Part shown: positions 56,308-64,000 of the stretch, piece after piece | How the letters are laid out: the number at the start of each line of letters is the position of its first letter | How positions within the stretch are numbered: the first letter of the stretch is position 1 | Assembly (NCBI GenBank): GCA_021816455.1 | Contig: JAKAXU010000011.1 | Coordinates: 19,632-83,631 of the forward strand | Direction: 5' to 3' | DNA from: Acidobacteriota bacterium | GTDB taxonomy: Bacteria; Acidobacteriota; Terriglobia; Terriglobales; Acidobacteriaceae | Length of the DNA: 64,000 nt | Made by a program: the position numbers and the translations under genes | The notes under the pieces: generated by a model | The model's input: only the letters and a program-made list of their open reading frames with translations | Told to the model about the DNA's origin: nothing | The model's database searches: none

Positions 56308-57335
56308 TGCCAACGTTCAGGATCGGAATTGCAGGAGCGGCATCACCACTGGGCGGTGAGTTGAAAGAGCTGCTTGCAGAATCGTCGTTTGCAGGAGCGC
56401 AGTTTCTGCTGATGGACGATGCGGAGGCGCATGGCAGACTAGACCAGATCGGCGATGAAGCAGCCGTCGTGTTTGCGTTGGGCAATGATTCATTCGACGG
56501 GCTGGATTTTGTCTTCTTCGTCGGAACGAAAGAGCAGACGCAGCGCTGGTGGCGCGTGGCTCTCGGCTCTGGAGCGACCGTGCTGGACATGACTGGAGTG
56601 CTCGAGGGTGAGCCGGAGGCGTTCATCCACTGCCCGTGGCTGGAGACAGCACAGAGTGAGCCGGATCTGCTGACGCGCGCGGTGGTCCCGGCTCATCCGG
56701 CGGCGCTTGCGCTGGCTCTGCTGCTCGGGCGTCTGCACGCGCAGGGACTGCTTCGCTCCGCCGCTGCGACGGTTCTGCATCCGGCCTCGGAGTTTGGAGC
56801 CGCGGGACTGGACGAACTGCATCGGCAGACAGTCGGACTGTTGAGTTTTCAGAGCGTGCCGCAAGAGCTATTCGAAGCTCAGGTCGGATTCAATCAACTG
56901 GTGGAATTGGGCGAATCTGCGCGTGTGAGTCTGCTTGGAATCGAACGGCGTATTTGCCAACACCTGTTCGCACTGGCTCCGCGTGCGGAGATTGCAGTGC
57001 AGATGGTACAGGCTCCGGTCTTTCACGGGCTGTGTTTCTCGGTCTGGGTGGAGCTGACGGAAGCGATTCCGCGCGCCGCCATTGAGCAGGCACTGAGCGG
57101 AGACCATCTGGAACGGATGACGGAGGCATCCGAGAGTCCGTCCAATCTTGCGGCTAGTGCGCAGAACCATCTTCTGATCCGTATTCGCTCCGCATCCGGG
57201 GACGATTCCGGTGCGGAGAATCTTCGTCGATTCTGGCTGTGGGCGGCCTGTGACAATCTTCGTTTTGCCGCGCAGAACGCGGTAGATTGCGCGCTTGCAC
57301 TGCGTCGTTTCCGTCCTCAGGGCCAGGTGCAGTAA
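56304..57335 (+). CDS. Aspartate-semialdehyde dehydrogenase homologue without the catalytic cysteine
   Basis: A 343-residue protein of the ASADH/USG-1 type. The N-terminal nucleotide-binding loop (FRIGIAGAASPLGGEL, Gly-x2-x2-Gly near 9-18) and the dimerisation half (LHPASEFGAAGLDEL, GLCFSVWVEL) are present. At the place of the active-site Asn-x-Cys (AxPNCST in the enzyme), the sequence is VVPAHPAALAL (127-137), so no cysteine exists and the classical dehydrogenase reaction is not possible. It may bind nucleotide or a partner. The ATG overlaps the pssA stop (ATGATG), so it is translated with the phospholipid genes. Confidence 0.82.
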   Translation: MMPTFRIGIAGAASPLGGELKELLAESSFAGAQFLLMDDAEAHGRLDQIGDEAAVVFALGNDSFDGLDFVFFVGTKEQTQRWWRVALGSGATVLDMTGVLEGEPEAFIHCPWLETAQSEPDLLTRAVVPAHPAALALALLLGRLHAQGLLRSAAATVLHPASEFGAAGLDELHRQTVGLLSFQSVPQELFEAQVGFNQLVELGESARVSLLGIERRICQHLFALAPRAEIAVQMVQAPVFHGLCFSVWVELTEAIPRAAIEQALSGDHLERMTEASESPSNLAASAQNHLLIRIRSASGDDSGAENLRRFWLWAACDNLRFAAQNAVDCALALRRFRPQGQVQ

Positions 57336-57381
57336 TCCGGGAAAGCGATGCCGTCCCTTCGCGGCGCGTGCCCGCGGGGAA

Positions 57382-59628
57382 TCAATGCGCCGGAGACGCC
57401 GTATTTTGTGTCGCGTCAGCAGCGCGTGCATCGCGCACAAGAATGGCGAAGCGAGGGAAAGCGTAGATGCCTGCCGCATCATCGACGACGTTGAGCTGTG
57501 CGATATATTCCCCCGGACGAAGAGAGTCGAGCGGCAGGTCGAACTGCAACGCAACCGCGTCGCGCCCTGAAGCGTTAGATGCGTTGGCCGTGACGGCCGG
57601 TGTCTGATAGGCGATGGCAGAGCCGGAGATCAACTCCAGACTGGCAATCACGCGGATAGCATTGCGAGGTGTCTTTGCGCTTTCGTCGGTGCTGTGCAGA
57701 TGCTCTGGGGAGTATACCTCGCAGAGCAGATGAAGGTGTTGGTCGCGGCGAAAGACGTGGGTGATATTCGGGATGTACTGTCCGTTTGCGGTGATGAGAG
57801 GATCGATCCCCACACTCGCTTTTGTGTTCTTCGTGGAGACGGGTTCAAGCTGGGAGGCAAGCAGTACGGAGCTGAGCCGCAGCGGCTGCTTCTTCATCTC
57901 CGGCAGGTGAATCTGCGTTTCAAACGAACCCATGCGCCCCGTCTCATTCTCGCGGACGACGAATTTGAGGGTATAGACGCCCTGCGGAAGAGTGAAGCGC
58001 GTGGTGTATTGGATATTTCTGTGCGTAGGTTGCTGGCTTGCATCGAGCGCAAGTTTGACCGTCTGACGCACCTGGCCAATGGGATGCCGGGCGGAGTCGA
58101 GAACCTCGCCCGCGATGTCGAGCGTTGCTTTATCGCGGCTGCCGCCGCGGATGAACGGAATCTCCGAGCCGGGAATCAACAGGGAGACGGGAATATCGAA
58201 GCGGTTGCCGCCGAGCAGAAAATAGTAGGCGTCGAGGTAGATGGCGAGATCGGTGGCGGGCAGGTCGCTGGCCAGTTGTTCCTGGAGCTGGCGTTCACGG
58301 TCCTCCTTGCCGGAGTGGCGAAAGTCGGCGGGAGCGTAGTAACCGCGCCGGTAATCCAGATGCACGCCGGGGCGGTTGATGCGGATGGTCAGATGGCGAT
58401 AGTGGCCGTCGCGACGCGGATTAATAGAGTGAAAGCCCAGAACGTAGTAGGCGGAAGTATCTTTCTGAACCTGAGAAAAGGCCGGGCTGAAGTCGTTTGA
58501 GTCCAGAAACGCCTTTCCTCCGGTGTCGGCTGCAAGCGTGGTCAGCGTCTCCTGGGTGTCGAAGTTGGAGTTGAAGTTGTTCTGGAGTGCCGCGCCGCTG
58601 AATCCTCCGTTGCCGCGAAGACTGCCGGTGGTGGCGTCGCCCAGCGGTGAAATCGCTTGCAGGCCTCGGGTATCCACGCTGTAAACGGCAAGATTGGCGC
58701 GTACGGCAGCGTTGATGGCTGCGCGCAGCGAAGCCTGATTTTCAATTCCGTCGCGCTGCAGTCCGCCGGAGAAATAGAGCATGGATTTGCGCTGGTTGAT
58801 GCGTTCCAACGATCGCGCGATGGTGCGGATGGCGAAGAGTTCTCGGTCGGTATTGATGTCGTTATATTCCGTCTCGTCCGGGGTGTATGCGGTTGCATCC
58901 TCTACCTGGTTGGTGTCTGCGTTTGCACCCTGAGCAAACGCATCCCCGGTGGTGTCGTTATAGCGGCTGACCTTTGCGAGCAGGATGTTTTTGTCCGCAG
59001 TGAAATCCTGGTCGATGCTCAGCGAAGTGTCGAGCGAGGCAAGTGCGACAAGATCGGCGGGCTGCATCTGGCGCGCGATGAAGTTGTGCGCGGAGTTGAC
59101 GGCCCGCTCCACATCCTCTGGCTGCATCGAAGTGAGGTCAAAGAAAAGAACGATCAGACGATGGTCGCGCAACTGCTGCGGAGCCACGGTCACAGAGCCG
59201 GCCTCATCGCGAACGGCCGCGGCGAGTCCGGAGATCGTCGCTTCGTTGAGTTGCCTGGCCTGGTCCACGCTTTCGTAATCGAAGCTGATGATGCGCTGGC
59301 GTTTGCCGTCTTCCAGGATGGTGAAGTCCTCCGGCTTGAGTCCGGTGACGAGTGCGCCTGTGTGCGCGTCGCGGACGACCACGTTGGTCAGGACGGTGTC
59401 TGTTTCCGCATGCAGAGTGACGGCGGGCGAGCCGCTCTGCATAGCGGGCTCGGATTGTGTAGGATTGGCCGTCGCGCCGGGGCCTGGAGATTGCGCCTGC
59501 AACGATGCGCAGCAGGCCGCCAGCAGAAGCGCAGAGAGCCACAGGCGCGCGGTCTCAGACCTCAGGCGCGAGTGGGCCGACGAGCGACTGGAAGCCGGTT
59601 TGCGATAGACGCGCATCATGGTGCTCAT
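57382..59628 (-). CDS. VWFA-related protein of the receptor operon
   Basis: A 748-residue exported protein. A signal (about 28-46, RLWLSALLLAACCASLQAQ) precedes a domain starting VTLHAETDTVLTNVVVRD and a VWFA-like core (about 90-390: DFTILEDGKRQRIISFDYE, LIVLFFDLTSMQPEDVERAV, and AIRTIARSLERINQRKSMLYFSGG). Two further beta-rich parts follow. The MIDAS here is DLTSM, not DxSxS, so metal binding may differ. In acidobacteria such genes (TIGR03436) often sit next to a large TonB-type receptor, as here. Four bases separate its ATG from the receptor stop, so the two are co-transcribed. Confidence 0.85.
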   Translation of the reverse strand: MSTMMRVYRKPASSRSSAHSRLRSETARLWLSALLLAACCASLQAQSPGPGATANPTQSEPAMQSGSPAVTLHAETDTVLTNVVVRDAHTGALVTGLKPEDFTILEDGKRQRIISFDYESVDQARQLNEATISGLAAAVRDEAGSVTVAPQQLRDHRLIVLFFDLTSMQPEDVERAVNSAHNFIARQMQPADLVALASLDTSLSIDQDFTADKNILLAKVSRYNDTTGDAFAQGANADTNQVEDATAYTPDETEYNDINTDRELFAIRTIARSLERINQRKSMLYFSGGLQRDGIENQASLRAAINAAVRANLAVYSVDTRGLQAISPLGDATTGSLRGNGGFSGAALQNNFNSNFDTQETLTTLAADTGGKAFLDSNDFSPAFSQVQKDTSAYYVLGFHSINPRRDGHYRHLTIRINRPGVHLDYRRGYYAPADFRHSGKEDRERQLQEQLASDLPATDLAIYLDAYYFLLGGNRFDIPVSLLIPGSEIPFIRGGSRDKATLDIAGEVLDSARHPIGQVRQTVKLALDASQQPTHRNIQYTTRFTLPQGVYTLKFVVRENETGRMGSFETQIHLPEMKKQPLRLSSVLLASQLEPVSTKNTKASVGIDPLITANGQYIPNITHVFRRDQHLHLLCEVYSPEHLHSTDESAKTPRNAIRVIASLELISGSAIAYQTPAVTANASNASGRDAVALQFDLPLDSLRPGEYIAQLNVVDDAAGIYAFPRFAILVRDARAADATQNTASPAH

Positions 59629-59632
59629 TTCT

Positions 59633-62600
59633 TCAGAAGCGGAAGCGCGCCAGGAAGGTGAACTGGCGCATGGTTGCCGCGGAGGTGACCTGCCCGACAG
59701 TGGGCGAGATCAGGTTGGTGTCCACACCGGAAAACTGTACGGTGTTGAAGACGTTGTCGGCTGTGGCGCGCAACTCCAGACTGCTTGTGTCGCCGAGCTG
59801 TGCAGTCTTCGAGAGCGACATGTCGTTGGATACGGTGCCCGGGCCGGGAATCGAGTTGCGCGGGGCATTGCCGTAAGGGCCAATGGGAGCGACGTAGGCA
59901 GCCGTATTGAACCATTCGCGCTGGCTGCCGCCTCCTGCAGTAATGGAAACTCCGGGAACGCGGTCCGGGCGCAATGTGCCCGCGGTTGCGCGCGCAACGT
60001 CCAAAATCGCGGAGCCATAATCGGGTGTGAGCGGAGTGCCGCTGGCGAAAGTGAAACTGCCGGAGATCGACCAGCCTTCGAGTGCGCGCGAGAGCATGTT
60101 GCCGGAGTTCAGAAAGTATTTGTCCGGACCGAAGGGCAACTCGAAGAGATAATTTCCGTTGACCTGATGGCGTACGTCGAACGAGGAGTTGCCTTCTTCG
60201 GCGAGCAGGTTCTGCCAGTTCTGCGCAACGACGGTGGAGCTTCCACCGATCGAGCCGGCGTTGTCGATGGAGTGCGAATACTGGTAGTAGGCGCCGAGCG
60301 AGACGCCGCGCTCCAGCCTGCGCCGCAGCCGGATGGTGCCCGCGTTGAAGCGCGAAAACGCGGCGGACTGCTCATAGTTGAAGAGCACGTCGGGCAGGTT
60401 GTAGGCGTTGGTCTGGAGGATTGGTCGGGGCGCGCTGGTGATGTCCAGATGTGTGCCTTTCGATCCGTTGTAGCCGACGTTGAGCAGTATCGCCCACGGC
60501 AGGGTCTTCTGGATATCGAGGTTCCATACCTGGACGTAGGGCAGTTGATAGTGCGGATCGAGCGAGTAGTTGGGAGGCTGCGCCGACGCTGGTGTGTTGA
60601 AGGGAGTAGCGAGCGGAATGGGTGCTGTGCGAGTGGCTTCGTTTGTCTGTACGTTGGCGTAGGGAGGCTGGTGCGCAAGGTTGGTGGTGAAGCTGGCGTA
60701 TTGGCCATTGGTGAAGTTGATGCCATAGCCACCGCGGAGGACAAAGGAATGCGGCAGCCGCTGAGCAAAGCCCACGCGCGGCGAAAAGCCGGCACGGAAT
60801 GGATCGACAAGACTTGCAGGCAGCCCCGCGCATAAGGTGCCCGTGCAGCCGGGAGAGACAACGCTGACGGAGGAAAAATCGGAGTTACCCTCAATGGCCG
60901 AAAGATGATTGTGCAGCTCGGTGTAAGGGGAGAAATACTCGTAGCGCAGGCCGTAGAGAAGTGTCAGCGATCCGGTGGCGCGGAAGTCATCCTGCGCGTA
61001 AAGATCCCAGCCTGTCTGGCGCAGATAACTTTTACCGGGAGCGGCTTTGATGGAAGACTCCTGAGCTTGCCCATTCAGCAGGTCGGTGAGCGCATTGCCG
61101 CTGAAGAAGCCGGTGAAGTAGAGCGTGCCGGTGGCGTTGGAGCTTCCGAGTACATCAAGATAGACGTGGCGGAAATCGCCGCCCATGCGCAGGTTATGAT
61201 TGCCGTGGATCAGGCCGAGCGTATCGCTGAGGGCAACCACCTGCTGGAGATGGAGCGCAGGCTGCTGTTCGCTGAGCGGAGAAAAGCCGGTGACGATGAC
61301 GCTGGGAACTCCCCAGTTGAGCGGGCTGGAGTTGAGAGGCGCATCGCTTGGGCCGAAGATGCCGATCGCGCTCGCCGCGTCCGTGCGGTTGGTAAAGAAG
61401 TTGATGGTCTGTGAGTTGGCGCGGTTCCACGTGAGGCGCATGCTGTTGTTCAGGCGATGATAGCCGAGCGAGTAGCCTCCAAGGAGCGAGTAATCGTCGA
61501 TACTCTGCTGGCCGCCGAGAGTCGGAAACATGTTCAACAGATCGGAGGCGTTGTGGCTCCAGTTGAAGTTGAAACTGATGCTCTGGCGCAGCCCCTGGCT
61601 TCCTCCGCTGTGCGCGGCCAGCAAGGCGGCCAGCGGCCCGGGCAGGCCGCCTGCGGAGGATTGCGTGCCGAGGGTGCGGTTGTAGCGCACGCCGACCAGT
61701 GTGGAGTTGTTCTGTGCGGTAGAGGCCAGAAAGTAGTTGTAATTTTGCGTGTTGCTTCCCGCGCTCAGGTTGGGCTGAGGGTAATAAGCGAGCAGTTTGC
61801 AGACCGCGGTGGATGGTGCGGAGGCTCCATTGCTGCAAACGCCGCGCTGCTGCGCTGTGGGCACTGTTCCGTACGCGGTGTAGGGTGTGGATGTGCGCTG
61901 GCCGGAGACGCTTAGAAACATTGTGTCCTTGCCGGAGGGGTGGGTGAGGCCGGGTAAAAACGGCTCGCCGATCAGCGTGACGCCAAAGCGATTAGATCCG
62001 TAAGCGGGCTGATTTTCCTGCTGGCCGCTCAGCGTGAAGGGCAGGGCATTCAGCGCCGAGTTGCTTCCAGTCCAGAAGATGGCCCCGTGCGGCTGATCGG
62101 GGCGGAATTTGCGGAAGTTGATTCTGCCCGGCCCACCGAATCCTCCGCCAAATCCGCCTGGCACGCCACGCGCAGCCGTCCGGTCTGTCGCGCCAGGCGA
62201 GAAGCCGCCTCCATTTTGCGCGCGCAGGTCGCGGATGGCATCGCGAATCTGGCTTGGATCCAGACCGGCAAAGGGGTTCACCGAACCAGCCTGGCCGTTG
62301 ATGGCGACCGAGTCCGTAGCAGCGGCATCGCTTTGCGCGGCGGCAGGCAGTGTTGCTCCCATGTTGCCGACGTCCCCGCCCGCGATCTGGTCGTCGGAGT
62401 TGAGCGAACGCAGGAGACTGAGCGCCGCTGTGTTCCCGCCTAACCGCTGCATGATTTGGGCCGTCTGGTTTCCGTTGCCGGAATCGTCCTCACTCACACG
62501 CGAGGCCAGAGTCAGAGTAAAGTTTACGGTCTTTTCCCGCGACCCGGCGCGCAGAAGAGCCTCCTGTGTCTCCGCGGCAAAGGCTGTAAGCGTGGCGCGC

Positions 62601-62917
62601 AGGACGTAGCGTCCATCGAGCGGAATGTGCATCGACCAGCTCCCGGTAATGTCTGTGACGGTCGCGTAGCGCTTTCCCGTGAGCGTATGGGTGGCCACAA
62701 TGGAGACGCCGGGCAAGGGCGTTTTGCCAGCAGTCACGACCCCGTGGAGCAGTCCGCCGCTGGAGATCGATTCCGTCTGCGCTGGAGCGTGCTTCGCGAC
62801 CGCGGCATCCGCTCCAGGCGCCTGCGCGGAGAGCGCAATCAGAGTGCACAGCAGCATGCAGGCCAGCAGGCTGACGGGTTTTCGATCCCGACGATCCGGT
62901 GTGTGCGGCACATGCAT
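59633..62917 (-). CDS. Carboxypeptidase-regulatory / TonB-dependent-type outer-membrane receptor (Oar-like)
   Basis: A 1,094-residue outer-membrane protein. An export signal (about 18-40) is followed by a beta-sandwich regulatory domain (about 55-145, HGVVTAGKTPLPGVSIVATHTLTGKRY), a Gly-rich spacer (about 235-280) and a long beta-barrel ending in a strand with Phe at the C-terminus (ARFRF), as in outer-membrane proteins. It lacks a clear TonB box and plug motif, so it may be TonB-independent or only receptor-like. It probably binds or takes in a large glycan or peptide. The VWFA-related gene overlaps its transcript directly downstream. Confidence 0.85.
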   Translation of the reverse strand: MHVPHTPDRRDRKPVSLLACMLLCTLIALSAQAPGADAAVAKHAPAQTESISSGGLLHGVVTAGKTPLPGVSIVATHTLTGKRYATVTDITGSWSMHIPLDGRYVLRATLTAFAAETQEALLRAGSREKTVNFTLTLASRVSEDDSGNGNQTAQIMQRLGGNTAALSLLRSLNSDDQIAGGDVGNMGATLPAAAQSDAAATDSVAINGQAGSVNPFAGLDPSQIRDAIRDLRAQNGGGFSPGATDRTAARGVPGGFGGGFGGPGRINFRKFRPDQPHGAIFWTGSNSALNALPFTLSGQQENQPAYGSNRFGVTLIGEPFLPGLTHPSGKDTMFLSVSGQRTSTPYTAYGTVPTAQQRGVCSNGASAPSTAVCKLLAYYPQPNLSAGSNTQNYNYFLASTAQNNSTLVGVRYNRTLGTQSSAGGLPGPLAALLAAHSGGSQGLRQSISFNFNWSHNASDLLNMFPTLGGQQSIDDYSLLGGYSLGYHRLNNSMRLTWNRANSQTINFFTNRTDAASAIGIFGPSDAPLNSSPLNWGVPSVIVTGFSPLSEQQPALHLQQVVALSDTLGLIHGNHNLRMGGDFRHVYLDVLGSSNATGTLYFTGFFSGNALTDLLNGQAQESSIKAAPGKSYLRQTGWDLYAQDDFRATGSLTLLYGLRYEYFSPYTELHNHLSAIEGNSDFSSVSVVSPGCTGTLCAGLPASLVDPFRAGFSPRVGFAQRLPHSFVLRGGYGINFTNGQYASFTTNLAHQPPYANVQTNEATRTAPIPLATPFNTPASAQPPNYSLDPHYQLPYVQVWNLDIQKTLPWAILLNVGYNGSKGTHLDITSAPRPILQTNAYNLPDVLFNYEQSAAFSRFNAGTIRLRRRLERGVSLGAYYQYSHSIDNAGSIGGSSTVVAQNWQNLLAEEGNSSFDVRHQVNGNYLFELPFGPDKYFLNSGNMLSRALEGWSISGSFTFASGTPLTPDYGSAILDVARATAGTLRPDRVPGVSITAGGGSQREWFNTAAYVAPIGPYGNAPRNSIPGPGTVSNDMSLSKTAQLGDTSSLELRATADNVFNTVQFSGVDTNLISPTVGQVTSAATMRQFTFLARFRF

Positions 62918-63099
62918 CCCCTGCGCGGACAGCAGTGCCCGCTCAACGCCCGCGCGTGACTTTCCGGCGGGCGTTCCTTTCGATTCGCTCTTCAGCTTTC
63001 GAATCGCTTTGTCAGGATGGACGGATCAGGCGCAACAAAGGTTTACGCAAGCGCATTCTTCGCAACCGCGCACCGCTTTTGTTCTTCGCGATTCTGGAA

Positions 63100-63318
63100 T
63101 CAAGATCTGGATTTCAGCTTGGCCCACCGTTTGCGTTGCGCCTCCGCAATTGCGCGGCGCGCTTCAGGACTGAGACTCCGTTTGCGCACTCGCTGCTTAG
63201 ATGTCAGCGAGTGGGTGATGGAAGCGGGAAGCTTCCCGGTGGCTGCCAGCAATGCGCGGACCTTGCGCAGTGTCGTCAGTTCTTCATCCAGCATGCGAAC
63301 GATGTTATCAATCGACAT
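63100..63318 (-). CDS. Small basic hypothetical protein
   Basis: A 72-residue protein. The N-terminal half is helical (MSIDNIVRMLDEELTTLRKVRALLA). The C-terminal part is basic, with the repeated-family string LSPEARRAIAEAQRKRWAKLK, which I know from small acidobacterial and proteobacterial hypothetical proteins as a likely DNA-binding or protein-contact tail. It has no recognised function. The gene stands alone in a 597-base stretch between the receptor and the broken reductase. Confidence 0.6.
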   Translation of the reverse strand: MSIDNIVRMLDEELTTLRKVRALLAATGKLPASITHSLTSKQRVRKRSLSPEARRAIAEAQRKRWAKLKSRS

Positions 63319-63514
63319 ACATCTACGTTAGCGGAATTCCTTGCGCTTCGTCGAGAAAAGCTACCGACAAGAGGGGTCGGCAAAGCGGCCGGGACGGTCT
63401 ACTGCGAATCGTGTGCAGTCGGTGCATTCTCCGGGGGTGAAGCCGCGCCTCGCATCGCCTCACACGCCGCGTGGCCTGCCAACTCCATTCCGATCACCCG
63501 CATCGACATCCGCA

Positions 63515-63878
63515 TCAGTAAACGTCGCGATGATAGCGGTGTGTCTCCTTGAGCGCATGGACGTATTCCTCGGCTGCCTCGGTGCTGCGCCCGCCCGCCA
63601 TCTTCACCACCTTCACCAGCGTGGAATGCACGTCTTTGGCCATCTGCGCCGCGTCGCCGCAGACATAGACGTTCGCGCCATCTTCAAGCCACTCCCAGAG
63701 CGGCTGCGCCTGCTCCAACATACGATCCTGCACGTAAACCTTCCGCTCCTGATCGCGCGAAAACGCCGTATCGAGCCGCGTCAGGTGTCCATCGGCGTGC
63801 ATCGCTTCCAGCTCCTCGCGATAGAGAAAGCTGGTTCTGGCGCTACGCTCTCCAAAGAAGAGCCAGTTGCGTCCCTTA
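63515..63878 (-). pseudogene. cysJ: C-terminal stump of a CysJ-type sulfite reductase flavoprotein (diflavin reductase), cut by the IS
   Basis: The last 120 codons of a ferredoxin-NADP+-reductase-type NADPH domain are intact: KGRNWLFFGERSARTSFLYREELEAM, SRDQERKVYVQDRMLEQAQPLWEWL, NVYVCGDAAQMAKDVHSTL, and the C-terminus HRYHRDVY, which is the CysJ ending. The frame runs to 63877 and then meets non-homologous DNA at 63879. A TTA at 63876-63878 is the likely target site. The N-terminal part (flavodoxin and FAD domains) would lie right of the window, beyond the IS. Without it the gene cannot work. Confidence 0.85.
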
Positions 63879-64000
63879 GAACCTGTCCAGAAACTAGCGA
63901 AGGAACCTTGGAAGGAATATGCGGAGAGAGTTTGGGTGGATAGGGTAGGTGCATGTACCCGAGCGATTTGACCGACAAGCAGTGGATGAGGCTGGAGCCG
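63879..64000 (+). mobile_element. Left end of an IS5-family (IS1031-like) insertion sequence
   Basis: The end opens GAACCTGTCCAGAAACT, like the terminal repeats of the IS1031 subgroup, next to TTA (a TNA target). It is followed by the transposase start. The right end is outside the window. Confidence 0.75.
63953..64000 (+). CDS. IS5-family transposase, N-terminal fragment
   Basis: The first 16 codons read MYPSDLTDKQWMRLEP, the usual start of IS5/IS1031-type transposases (YPSDLTDEQW). AGGGTAGGT lies just before the ATG. The rest, including the DDE catalytic residues, is outside the window. Confidence 0.85.
   Translation, partial: MYPSDLTDKQWMRLEP

Noticed and set aside
63781..63978. Minus-strand frame crossing the IS boundary
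   Set aside because: It is not in the frame of the CysJ stump and joins unrelated DNA, so it is an artefact of the insertion junction.

Overview
The window looks like chromosomal DNA of an acidobacterium (Acidobacteriota, Terriglobia / Acidobacteriaceae-like). It is GC-rich and carries families typical of that group: a very large carboxypeptidase-regulatory/TonB-type outer-membrane receptor paired with a VWFA-related protein, a second VWFA-related lipid/secretion-signal protein, a membrane regulator with the acidobacterial RFVVE...LPxGxYxPxF N-terminal domain, FG-GAP and BNR propeller proteins, and many glycoside hydrolases. The assignment is an inference from gene content; there is no rRNA or tRNA gene in the window. 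I saw no CRISPR array and no prophage. The only mobile DNA is an IS5-family element entering at the right edge.

Layout. 1-6.4 kb: cobalamin-dependent ribonucleotide reductase nrdJ (runs off the left edge) with a promoter overlapped by two NrdR boxes, a secreted alpha-carbonic anhydrase, metK with its terminator, and a short RodZ-like HTH membrane protein. 6.7-8.5 kb: FG-GAP propeller protein and a DUF971 protein. 8.7-14.5 kb: a surface-glycan type cluster (three glycosyltransferases, an acyltransferase-3 membrane protein, an APC permease). 14.5-20.8 kb: inositol-monophosphatase-like enzyme, rbfA-nrnA, an ArnT-like glycosyltransferase, a double GNAT protein and two small membrane proteins. 20.9-33.4 kb: secreted amidase, cysS, a carboxypeptidase-regulatory protein, an HD dNTPase, an orphan sugar-binding lipoprotein, a 728-residue TPR protein, purH, a rhomboid protease and an XRE regulator with a striking inverted repeat upstream.

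33.6-51.6 kb: the acidobacterial membrane regulator, periplasmic trehalase (GH37), a DHA2/EmrB exporter, a six-hairpin glycosidase, a BNR propeller protein, a VWFA protein, the overlapping amidase-gerM-murI operon followed by fabI and a glycosyltransferase, and a secreted GH3 beta-glucosidase with PA14 insert. 51.8-57.3 kb: a MeaB GTPase fused to methylmalonyl-CoA epimerase, overlapping tsaB and rimI; a small YdcH/DUF465 protein; then psd-pssA and a catalytically dead aspartate-semialdehyde-dehydrogenase homologue in a four-base-overlap operon. 57.4-64 kb: the VWFA / TonB receptor operon, a small basic protein, and the C-terminal stump of a cysJ-like reductase cut by the IS5-family element.

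How the genes fit: much of the window is envelope construction (peptidoglycan: murI and amidase; phospholipid: psd, pssA; fatty acids: fabI; glycans and lipid modification: the glycosyltransferases and ArnT-like protein) and polysaccharide use (trehalase, GH3, six-hairpin glycosidase, TonB receptor). Two cobalamin-linked functions (class II ribonucleotide reductase and the methylmalonyl-CoA mutase chaperone/epimerase fusion) point to a B12-dependent metabolism. The most unusual items are the MeaB-epimerase fusion, the dead ASADH homologue coupled to phospholipid synthesis, the NrdR-boxed nrdJ promoter, the paired CACGTG repeat in front of the XRE gene and the IS-broken reductase.
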